Assembly: GCA_035533095.1 (NCBI GenBank)
Contig: DATLUM010000069.1
Span: forward strand, 1 to 53,319
DNA length: 53,319 nt
DNA from: Acidimicrobiales bacterium
GTDB taxonomy: Bacteria; Actinomycetota; Acidimicrobiia; Acidimicrobiales; Palsa-688
Direction of reading: 5' to 3'
Below the pieces are notes generated by a model. It saw only the letters and a program-made list of their open reading frames with translations, was not told where the DNA came from and did no database searches. Positions 8,675 through 15,399 of this stretch are shown here, piece after piece. The position numbers and the translations under genes were made by a program. Numbering within the stretch: position 1 is the first letter of the stretch; the number at the start of each line of letters is the position of its first letter.

Positions 8675-9817
8675 TCAGGACAGGCCGAGCGCGGCGGAGC
8701 AAGCCGGCCACTGGCCCCAGCCGTACTCCGACTGCAGCTTCATGGCCGCCTGGTCCTGCATCGAGGGGGGCTCGAGGTCCGGGCGCCCCGGGAGCCCCAG
8801 ATCGGTCCAGGTCTGCTGCGAGAACTGGTACGCGCCGAAGTAACCGTTGCCGGTGTTGGCCTGGTAGTTGTCGCCGGACTCGCACTCGCGAAGCTGCAGC
8901 CAGACACCCCCGGCTCCCCCATCTCCGGAGGTGGGTGCGGGCGCAGCAGTCGGGGTTGACGGTGCCGGCTGGGAGACGACTGACTGGACCACAGCGACCA
9001 GGCCGTTGTCGACAGGGGGGCCCGCCGGGGGCGCGGCAGCACGCGCCTTCGCTGCTGCGGCGGCCTGCGCGGCTTGGGCAGCTGCGGCGGCTTGGGCCGC
9101 CCGGGTTGCTGCGGCGGCCTGCGCGGCCTGGGCTGCCTGGGCTGCTTGCGCTGCCTCGAGGTTGGTGAGCTGCGCTTGAAGCGAGTTGAGCCGCGTCTGG
9201 TCGGAGGTGGCCTCCGCCATAGCCGCGTCACGAGCGCGCTGAAGAACGGTGGCTGCCGCGAGGCTCTGTCTTTCCCTGGCAGCAAGCAAGGTCTGTGCCT
9301 GAACGAGCTGGCGCTGGCTAGCCACGTAGCTGTCGAGGGAGTCGCGCAGGTCACCCGAGGCGATCGATATGTAGCCGGCTCGCACCGCCGGGTCGGCAAG
9401 CGGGGAGTTCTGCGGAGAAGCAACGACGGACGGGACTCCGGTGTACGCGCCCGTGTAGCTGTCGATCGCCTCCTGCCGCAAGCGTGCGGATGCCTGAGCG
9501 GTCGCAGCCTCGAGCCGGGTTACCTGGGCCTGACCGGACGCCACCAATGCCTGCAGGGACGATGCCTGAAGGTTCGCCTGCGCGTACTCGAGGGTGAGCT
9601 GGTGGACCCGCCGCGCGCCGGCGATCACCTGGGCCTGCGCGGCTGCGACCTGCTGACGGGTCGAGCCGATCTGGTCAGCAGACGCGCTGGGAGCGTCCAC
9701 CAACGACGGCAGCCAGGACGCGCCCGTGACTGCGGCGAGGATCAGGGCCGCCGCAGCCTTCGGGAGGCCAGTCCGCCGGCGGCGGCCTCGACGGTGGAGC
9801 TGCACAAGGAGCTTCAC
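8675..9817 (-). CDS. Rpf-type transglycosylase with long coiled-coil region
   Basis: 380 residues from GTG 9817. A Sec signal (KAAAALILAAVTGASWLP) is followed by a long coiled coil (about residues 50-250) resembling the N-terminal part of secreted NlpC/P60 hydrolases, then an Ala/Gln-rich low-complexity stretch. The last 75 residues are a resuscitation-promoting-factor/lysozyme-like domain: CESGDNYQANTGNGYFGAYQF, with Glu313 as probable catalytic acid and Cys312/Cys373 as likely disulfide. Rpf proteins cut peptidoglycan glycan strands and help growth restart. ATG 9862 is an in-frame alternative, but the added 15 codons look non-coding and TAGGGT (9828-9833) precedes GTG 9817. It is divergent from the TIM-barrel gene at 9939. 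Confidence 0.88.
   Translation of the reverse strand: MKLLVQLHRRGRRRRTGLPKAAAALILAAVTGASWLPSLVDAPSASADQIGSTRQQVAAAQAQVIAGARRVHQLTLEYAQANLQASSLQALVASGQAQVTRLEAATAQASARLRQEAIDSYTGAYTGVPSVVASPQNSPLADPAVRAGYISIASGDLRDSLDSYVASQRQLVQAQTLLAARERQSLAAATVLQRARDAAMAEATSDQTRLNSLQAQLTNLEAAQAAQAAQAAQAAAATRAAQAAAAAQAAQAAAAAKARAAAPPAGPPVDNGLVAVVQSVVSQPAPSTPTAAPAPTSGDGGAGGVWLQLRECESGDNYQANTGNGYFGAYQFSQQTWTDLGLPGRPDLEPPSMQDQAAMKLQSEYGWGQWPACSAALGLS
9050..9170 (-). repeat. Ala/Gln-rich low-complexity tract inside the Rpf-type gene
   Basis: Degenerate short repeats encode runs of AQA, AAQ and AAA between the coiled coil and the linker. Composition is strongly biased (GCC, GCA, GCG, CAG codons), and length variation between strains would be expected. 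Confidence 0.6.
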
Positions 9818-9938
9818 GACCCGATCGACCCTAGCGGCATGAGGCGGATTCGTCCATAGCATCCCGAAAGGGAATGCTGCCCGGGCTCGATCGTGCGCCC
9901 GCGGCCGATCGTCAGCCTCCGTCCGCGACAATGAAGGC

Positions 9939-11078
9939 GTGGGGCTGAAGGTACTGGGGGCGCTGAAGGCTTCTGTCGCTGTTCTCGCAGCGGGCAGCGT
10001 CGCTGCTGCAGCTGCAATGGTGACGACCACGAGCCATCCGCAGCGCACGACACGAACCGGTGTAGTCGCGGCGCTGGCACCCCAGGCACCGCGTGATGTG
10101 ACCACCTCCCTGCCGCCGACGACGCCTCCGCCCCCGACGACGACCACGACCTCCACGACGACGTTGCCGCCGGCGCCGCAAACGGCGACGCTCGCGGGTT
10201 GCCCGGTACCGCCGAAACCGCCGGGGCCACCCTCGCCGCCACCGTGGCACCCAGCGACGCTCGTGCCGGACTCGGCATTACCGCCCGAGCAGCCGCCGGA
10301 ACCGTGGCATTCCTCGCTCGCTGCGATAGAGGGCAAGGGAATGTGGGTCTGGTTGTGGTCCCAGACCGACGGCGGCGACGCGGCCGCCGTAGTGAAGCAG
10401 GCCCAGGGCGCGGGGCTGCACCAGCTCTGGGTCCGGGTCGGAGACTCCAAGAACGGGTTCTACGGTGCGAACGAGCTCGCTGCGCTCGTGCCCGCGGCGC
10501 ACGCCGCGGGAATCCGCGTGATCGCGTGGGGATTCCCGTACCTGTACGACCCTGTGGGCGACGCCGCGTGGACGGCGCAGATACTCGCGTGGCGCGCGCC
10601 CGGCGGCGACGCCGTCGACGCGTACAGCGCCGATATCGAACGACCGTCCGAAGGGGTCGACCTGACGGCCCAACGCGTCGGCGTCTATCTCGAAGCCGTG
10701 CGCAAGGCTGCGGGCGACACGCCGATCATCGCCACGGTGTACCCGCCGCTCGACCGGTACTGGTTGGGTGACTACCCGTACAAGTCGATGGCGACCTACG
10801 TCGACGCGTTCGCGCCGATGGTCTACTGGGAGTGCGTCGACCCTGCGAGTGCCGCGGCGCAGGCGATCAGCCGCCTGTCCACCCTCCGACCCGTCCATGT
10901 GATCGGGCAGGCGTTCAACATGGCCGACGTGGGCGGGCGGGTCGACGCTCCGAGCGGCGCCGAGATAGACGAGTTCCTCGCGGAGGCGAGGCGCGGTGGC
11001 GCTGTGGGGGCGTCGTTTTGGGTGTGGCAGACCGCCACAACCGAAGAGTGGAATTCCTTGTCCGTTTACCCTTGGTGA
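9939..11078 (+). CDS. Secreted TIM-barrel, glycoside-hydrolase-like protein
   Basis: 379 residues from GTG 9939. An N-terminal signal (LKASVAVLAAGSVAAAAA) is followed by a Pro/Thr-rich linker of about 70 residues. A globular domain begins at GKGMWVWLW. Within it LHQLWVRVGD, GIRVIAWGFPYLYD, DAYSADIERPS, IIATVYPP, FAPMVYWE and GASFWVWQTA read as successive strands of a TIM barrel. The acidic pair in SADIE is placed like the catalytic residues of related putative glycosidases. It may act on cell-wall or extracellular glycans; substrate unknown. A GACAAT -10-like box lies 6 nt before the GTG. Divergent from the Rpf gene. Confidence 0.72.
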   Translation: MGLKVLGALKASVAVLAAGSVAAAAAMVTTTSHPQRTTRTGVVAALAPQAPRDVTTSLPPTTPPPPTTTTTSTTTLPPAPQTATLAGCPVPPKPPGPPSPPPWHPATLVPDSALPPEQPPEPWHSSLAAIEGKGMWVWLWSQTDGGDAAAVVKQAQGAGLHQLWVRVGDSKNGFYGANELAALVPAAHAAGIRVIAWGFPYLYDPVGDAAWTAQILAWRAPGGDAVDAYSADIERPSEGVDLTAQRVGVYLEAVRKAAGDTPIIATVYPPLDRYWLGDYPYKSMATYVDAFAPMVYWECVDPASAAAQAISRLSTLRPVHVIGQAFNMADVGGRVDAPSGAEIDEFLAEARRGGAVGASFWVWQTATTEEWNSLSVYPW

Positions 11079-11138
11079 TACCGCGACCGCGCTAAGTTCC
11101 TTTCGAGGGCAGCAGAGCGTGGTGCGAAGGGGCAAAAT

Positions 11139-12386
11139 TTGGGCGAAAGCGATTACTTTGACGTCGTCGTAGTCGGAGGCGGAATCGCGGGTGGATCTGT
11201 AGCCACAGCGCTCGCACGCGGTGGTCTGTCCGTGCTCGTGATCGAACGATCCACTGAGTACAAGGACCGCGTACGCGGCGAGTTCATCGCCCCCTGGGGC
11301 GTGCTCGAAGCGCAAAGGCTGGGTCTCCTCCGCGCGCTGATGGACGCAGGCGCCAATCCCATCGAGCGTATGTACGGCTACGACGAAGTGCGCCCGGCGG
11401 ATGAGACCGAAAACGGGGCGATCCCTCTCAGAGAACTGATTCCGGGCGTTCCGGGCGCCCTCGGGATAGGACACCCGAGAGCCTGCGCGTCGCTGGAGGC
11501 AGCAGCGATTAGGGCTGGCGCGAGGGTGGTGCGCGGCGTCTCCGAAGTCGTGATCCGCGCAGGGGCGAAACCCGCCGTTGAATATGCCGAGGGCGAAGCG
11601 ACCCGCCGCGTCGGCTGCCGGATCGTCATCGGTGCGGACGGCCGCGACTCAACCGTCCGGCGCCAACTCGGCATGGACATCCACTCCACAGAGGCACGCG
11701 TCTTCCTCGCCGGCATGCTCGTCGATGGAGTGCGCGGTTGGGACCCGGCAGACGCTCTGATCGGTACCGAAGGGGACCGCATGTTCTACGTCTTCCCCCA
11801 AACGCCGTCGAGGGCGCGCCTGTACCTCGGCGTCCGGGTGGAGGAGCGGCAGCGGCTGTCGGGCGCAGACAGGGTCGCCAGTACGCTCGAAGGCTTCCAG
11901 CTGAGATGCATTCCCGACACCGTCGACATCGCCGGAGCGACGCCGATCGGACCGTGCGCCGCCTACCCCATGCAGGACACGTGGGTCGAGACAGTGTGCG
12001 TCGAGGGTGCCGTCCTCGTAGGTGATGCTGGCGGTTACAGCGATCCGGTGATCGGGCAGGGGCTTTCGATCGCGCTGCGCGACGCGAGGTCCGCCGCTGA
12101 GGCTCTCCTTGCCGAGGACGACTGGTCTCCAGCGACGTTCGGTGCCTACAACTCGGAGAGGGCCCAGCGGATGCGCAGGCTTCGTTTTGCAGCCCAGCTG
12201 TTCACCGATGGACATCTTCCGGTGCGCCCTGGAGATAATGTCTCCCGTCACGCCCGCATGGCGATGCTGAGCGGCGGCGACGAGCAGGCGTTTCTCACAC
12301 AGGCGTCTACGCTGACCGGACCCGAGACGGCGCCGGAAGAGTGCTTCAGCGTGAGTGTGCGAACCAGGTTGCTCGCAGCGCGCTAG
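11139..12386 (+). CDS. FAD-dependent oxidoreductase (monooxygenase/geranylgeranyl-reductase-like)
   Basis: 415 residues. The FAD-binding Rossmann motif VVVGGGIAGGSVATALA is near residue 10, IGADGRDSTVRRQLG (the DG motif) is mid-protein, and VLVGDAGGYSDPVIGQGLSIALRDA is the GD motif of class A flavin monooxygenases such as p-hydroxybenzoate hydroxylase and of geranylgeranyl reductases. It would use NAD(P)H and FAD to hydroxylate or reduce a substrate that cannot be named. The TTG start at 11139 is supported by a strong AAGGGG Shine-Dalgarno 6 nt upstream. It converges on the hydrolase at 12383, and the two stop codons share the same CTAG. Confidence 0.88.
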   Translation: MGESDYFDVVVVGGGIAGGSVATALARGGLSVLVIERSTEYKDRVRGEFIAPWGVLEAQRLGLLRALMDAGANPIERMYGYDEVRPADETENGAIPLRELIPGVPGALGIGHPRACASLEAAAIRAGARVVRGVSEVVIRAGAKPAVEYAEGEATRRVGCRIVIGADGRDSTVRRQLGMDIHSTEARVFLAGMLVDGVRGWDPADALIGTEGDRMFYVFPQTPSRARLYLGVRVEERQRLSGADRVASTLEGFQLRCIPDTVDIAGATPIGPCAAYPMQDTWVETVCVEGAVLVGDAGGYSDPVIGQGLSIALRDARSAAEALLAEDDWSPATFGAYNSERAQRMRRLRFAAQLFTDGHLPVRPGDNVSRHARMAMLSGGDEQAFLTQASTLTGPETAPEECFSVSVRTRLLAAR

Positions 12387-13126
12387 AGAGGCGTGTGCTG
12401 TAAGAGGAAGGCCCGGATCTTCTGAGCGGTGGTCGCGTGGTTGCCGGCCCAATCATCCAGTAGCTCGGCGCGGGGTGCGAGGTCCACGATTTCCTCGGCT
12501 ACAGCCCGCGGGTGGAACTCGTCGTTGCCCGGCAGCACGAGCAACGGCACGGGGCACGACCGCACGAACTCCCGGCTGGCGCCGAAGACGAACTCACCCC
12601 CGAACATGTTCTCCCTGAACGATTCGAGCACTCCCGGATCGATCCCGCGGCGGGAACGCAACTCCGACGCCCACGAGTCGAACATGCCGACGAAGTTTTG
12701 GAGGTTGTCCGAGCTGAGGCCGATCGGGTTCTGCAAGACGGCGGCAGCGACGCGCTCCGGGGCTGCCGCGCACAACGCGAGCGCATAGGTGGAACCGATG
12801 CAGCCTCCCATCGCGTGCACCCTGTCGAAGCCGAGGTGGTCCATCAGCGCAAGGTGGTCACTCGTGTAGGTGTGCCACCCGTCGGATGCTGATACGTCCC
12901 CGGCGGACCCTCCCGCGTTGCGTTGGTCCATGCTCACTACGCAGAAGGCGTCCGCCAGAGCGGTGGTCGGGTCGATCCACGGGAGGCGCTCACCCGATGC
13001 TCCGGGCCGCTCCCTCCACAGCATCGCGATCGAATGCATGCCGCCTGGTGCGAACAGCAACAGGGGAAACCCGCTGCCGTACTCGTCAAAACGGATGGAA
13101 GCGCCGGGTCGCTCGAAGGTGGGCAC
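12383..13126 (-). CDS. Alpha/beta hydrolase with a Cys nucleophile
   Basis: 247 residues from GTG 13126. The fold is shown by LLLFAPGGMHS (oxyanion region), MDQRNAGGSAG, the nucleophile elbow GGCIGSTYAL, VLPGNDEFHP (acid) and GNHATTAQKI (His). The elbow has Cys109 where most hydrolases have Ser, as in dienelactone hydrolases. It probably cleaves a small ester, lactone or C-C bond in the cytoplasm. GTG 13126 was chosen because the hydrolase fold starts right after it and TATCGT (13135-13140, minus strand) lies 8 nt upstream; the open frame extends further but into the divergent gene's promoter. Confidence 0.88.
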   Translation of the reverse strand: MPTFERPGASIRFDEYGSGFPLLLFAPGGMHSIAMLWRERPGASGERLPWIDPTTALADAFCVVSMDQRNAGGSAGDVSASDGWHTYTSDHLALMDHLGFDRVHAMGGCIGSTYALALCAAAPERVAAAVLQNPIGLSSDNLQNFVGMFDSWASELRSRRGIDPGVLESFRENMFGGEFVFGASREFVRSCPVPLLVLPGNDEFHPRAVAEEIVDLAPRAELLDDWAGNHATTAQKIRAFLLQHTPL

Positions 13127-13151
13127 GGGCCAGGACGATACAACCGGCCGG

Positions 13152-13157
13152 TACGCT
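13152..13157 (+). promoter_or_regulatory. -10 box (TACGCT) 6 nt before GTG 13164
   Basis: TACGCT fits TANNNT and is spaced exactly 6 nt from the GTG, the geometry of leaderless actinobacterial genes. It supports GTG 13164 over ATG 13176 as the start. Confidence 0.45.
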
Positions 13158-13163
13158 TCGGGT

Positions 13164-13736
13164 GTGGAGCGAGCAATGACCGGCTTCCACCGGGACGACG
13201 CCGGCGATTGGGTGGCGGAGCTCGAATGCGGCCACAACCAGCACGTCAGACATCGCCCGCCGTTCCAGCTGCGCGAATGGGTGGTCGACGACGACTCGCG
13301 CAGGGCGCGTGTCGGAGCACCTCTGGACTGCCCTCTGTGCGATCAGGGCGAGCTACCGGTCCATGTGCGCCACGTGCGCAACTCACCGGTATGGGACGCT
13401 TCGTCGATGCCCGACGCCTTGCGCCACCGGCACAAGTTGGGGCGCGCCACCTGGGGGGTGCTCCACGTCGAGTGCGGCAGGCTGCGCTTCGACGAATCGC
13501 AGCTGCGCGCCGGCGAGGTGCGGGTGATCCCCCCGGGCGTCGAACACGAAGTCGAGCCGCTCGGTGAGGTCGAACTCTGGATCGAGTTCCTTGCTGTCGA
13601 CAGGGAGCCGGCCGCAGGGATGGCCGGTCGGGACGAGGGCGGAGATCCCGCATGCTGGGCGGGACTTCTGTGCCCTGAGTGCGGGGCGGTCATGGATGGT
13701 GGCGCGCACAAGCCGGGGTGCCCCGACGGCGGCTGA
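13164..13736 (+). CDS. DUF3565-DUF1971 fusion protein (TehB-N-like cupin)
   Basis: 190 residues in two parts. Residues about 5-70 (MTGFHRDDAGDWVAELECGH, HVRHRPPF, LDCPLCDQGELP) match the small DUF3565 family, including a CxxC. Residues about 75-155 (NSPVWDASSMPDALRHRHK, WGVLHVECGRLRF, VIPPGVEHEVEPLGEVELWIEF) are a DUF1971-type cupin, the domain found at the N-terminus of some tellurite-resistance proteins. The tail carries another Cys pair (LCPECGA). The cupin His residues could bind a metal. Function is unknown; a role in redox or toxic-anion response is only a suggestion from the domain family. Confidence 0.75.
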   Translation: MERAMTGFHRDDAGDWVAELECGHNQHVRHRPPFQLREWVVDDDSRRARVGAPLDCPLCDQGELPVHVRHVRNSPVWDASSMPDALRHRHKLGRATWGVLHVECGRLRFDESQLRAGEVRVIPPGVEHEVEPLGEVELWIEFLAVDREPAAGMAGRDEGGDPACWAGLLCPECGAVMDGGAHKPGCPDGG

Positions 13737-13783
13737 CCGCAGCGGGCCGGTTCACCCGGGCGACCACGAAATCCTGCGGGGCC

Positions 13784-13789
13784 TACGAT
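13784..13789 (+). promoter_or_regulatory. -10 box (TACGAT) 6 nt before the VOC gene start
   Basis: TACGAT is separated by 6 nt from GTG 13796. It fits the leaderless pattern seen elsewhere in the window and fixes the start of the VOC gene. Confidence 0.45.
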
Positions 13790-13795
13790 GCGCGC

Positions 13796-14527
13796 GTGAC
13801 ATCACTCCCCCGCTTGCGTCAGGTAGCACTGGCAGCCCACGACCTTCACATCACGGCCGAGGCCCTGCAGGAGGCGTTCGGCTGGCCAGACCCGTTCCAC
13901 GATCCCGGGGTCGCGGAGTTCGGACTCGAGAATTCGGTGTTCGCCGCGAGAGACACCTTCGTCGAGGTTGTGTCGCCCGTTCGTGCCGACACGGCCGCCG
14001 GGCGCTACCTGGAGCGCCGCGGGGGTGACAGCGGGTACATGGCGATATTCCAGGTGGACAACCTCGAGGCGGCTCGCGCCCGCGTGGCCGACGCCGGCAT
14101 GAAGGTGGTCTGGAAGGTCGACTTCGACGACATCGCCGGCACGCACCTGCACCCGAAGGACACGCCGGGGGCGATCGTCTCGCTCGATTGGGCCGAGCCA
14201 CCGGAGACGTGGCGGTGGGCCGGGCCGGACTGGACGGGGCGGAGTTCCCCCAACGGGTGCAGCGCGCTCAGAGGTCTGGTCATCGAGGTCAAAGACCCGG
14301 CCGTCGCGGCGCAACGATGGGCTACGGCTCTGGGACTGGGTGTGGACGAGGGCCGGAACGGCGAGGCGCGGGTGGAGCTTGTATCGGCCGGGCAGACGCT
14401 GCGTTTCGCACCCGCAGCGAACGGGCACGCAGAGGGCATCACCGAAGTCTGGCTTGGCGCGGCGAGCGCTTCGCAGCACGTCCATGAGATCGCGGGAGTC
14501 CGGTTCGTGGTAGGAGGCGGGGAATGA
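13796..14527 (+). CDS. VOC family (glyoxalase-like) protein, two-domain
   Basis: 243 residues with two tandem vicinal-oxygen-chelate modules. Module 1 spans about residues 1-125 (LPRLRQVALAAHDL..., DTFVEVVSPV, YMAIFQVDNLEAARARVADAG). Module 2 begins near residue 155 (ALRGLVIEVKDPAVAAQRWATALG, VELVSAGQTLRFAP). VOC proteins include glyoxalases, epimerases and extradiol dioxygenases that use a metal; the ligands are not certain here. Its stop overlaps the enoyl-CoA hydratase start by 4 nt (ATGA), so a role on a CoA ester in the same pathway is likely. Start chosen from the TACGAT box. Confidence 0.85.
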   Translation: MTSLPRLRQVALAAHDLHITAEALQEAFGWPDPFHDPGVAEFGLENSVFAARDTFVEVVSPVRADTAAGRYLERRGGDSGYMAIFQVDNLEAARARVADAGMKVVWKVDFDDIAGTHLHPKDTPGAIVSLDWAEPPETWRWAGPDWTGRSSPNGCSALRGLVIEVKDPAVAAQRWATALGLGVDEGRNGEARVELVSAGQTLRFAPAANGHAEGITEVWLGAASASQHVHEIAGVRFVVGGGE

Positions 14528-15348
14528 CGCGGGTCGATACAGGCACGGACCATCTGCTGGCAGAGATCGACGACGGCGTGGGCGTCGTGACGTTCAACCG
14601 GACCGAGCGCCGTAACGCCCTGTCCGACGAGATGCTCGGAGCGTTCGCGCGCGTGCTCGCCGAGTTCGAGGGCGACGCCGCGGTCCGCTGCGTGGTGGTG
14701 ACCGGGGCAGGTGGCGCGTTCTGCGCCGGCGGGGACGTGAAGGGCATGGCCGAGCGGAATGCCGGCTCGGGAGCGCGGTCTTCGGTCGACGAGGTGATTG
14801 CGAAACAGAGACTCAGCCAGCGAGCCACCTCCGGGAAGCTGTGGTCCATGCCGAAGCCGACGATCGCCTGCATCCCGGGACCGGCGGCCGGCGCCGGCCT
14901 GTCCATCGCGCTCGCCTGCGACCTTCGCTACGCCTCCTCGGGCGCCGTACTGACGACAGCGTTCGCCCGGGTGGGGTTCGCCGGTGACTACGGCGGGACC
15001 TGGTTCCTACCGCACCTGGTCGGTGCGGCCAAGGCGAAGGAGCTCTACTTCCTCTCCGAACGGCTCACCGCCGAGGAGGCGGAAGCGCTCGGTCTGGTGA
15101 ACGCGGTGTTCGCAGCCGATGCGCTGACGGACGAGGTCATGCGCCGGGCGCACATTCTCGCCACAGGTCCTGCGGTGGCTTACAGGTACATGAAGGAGAA
15201 CCTGAACCGGGCGATTGCCGGCGGTGACGTCATGGACTGCCTCGACCTCGAAGTCACCCACCACGTGCACACGGGCTTCACGGAGGATCATCGCGAGGCG
15301 GCCCGGGCGTTCGTCGAGAAGAGAGAACCGCGCTTCCAGGGTCGCTGA
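14524..15348 (+). CDS. Enoyl-CoA hydratase/isomerase family protein
   Basis: 274 residues of the crotonase fold. Signature parts are FNRTERRNALSDEM, VVVTGAGGAFCAGGDVKGM (oxyanion-hole loop), KPTIACIPGPAAGAGLSIALACDLRYAS and VGFAGDYGGTWFLPHLVG. Canonical hydratases have two catalytic Glu; the second position here falls in GDYGGTW, where Asp/Gly replace Glu, so reaction specificity (hydratase, isomerase or other) is open. Cytoplasmic, acting on acyl-CoA. Translationally coupled to the VOC protein upstream through ATGA. Confidence 0.92.
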   Translation: MTRVDTGTDHLLAEIDDGVGVVTFNRTERRNALSDEMLGAFARVLAEFEGDAAVRCVVVTGAGGAFCAGGDVKGMAERNAGSGARSSVDEVIAKQRLSQRATSGKLWSMPKPTIACIPGPAAGAGLSIALACDLRYASSGAVLTTAFARVGFAGDYGGTWFLPHLVGAAKAKELYFLSERLTAEEAEALGLVNAVFAADALTDEVMRRAHILATGPAVAYRYMKENLNRAIAGGDVMDCLDLEVTHHVHTGFTEDHREAARAFVEKREPRFQGR

Positions 15349-15399
15349 ACAGCTCCTGTCCTGCAGGAAAACGGGGTTCTCGCGGCGAACCACGCCTGG

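Noticed and set aside
9050-9170. Possible CRISPR or tandem-repeat array
   Set aside because: The repeats are short, coding, Ala/Gln codons in one reading frame, with no spacers.
8675-10450. 591-residue open frame on the minus strand, extending the Rpf gene upstream
   Set aside because: Residues before GTG 9817 lie antisense to the signal peptide and linker of the gene at 9939 and have no signal peptide at the right place. Only 8675-9817 reads like Rpf.
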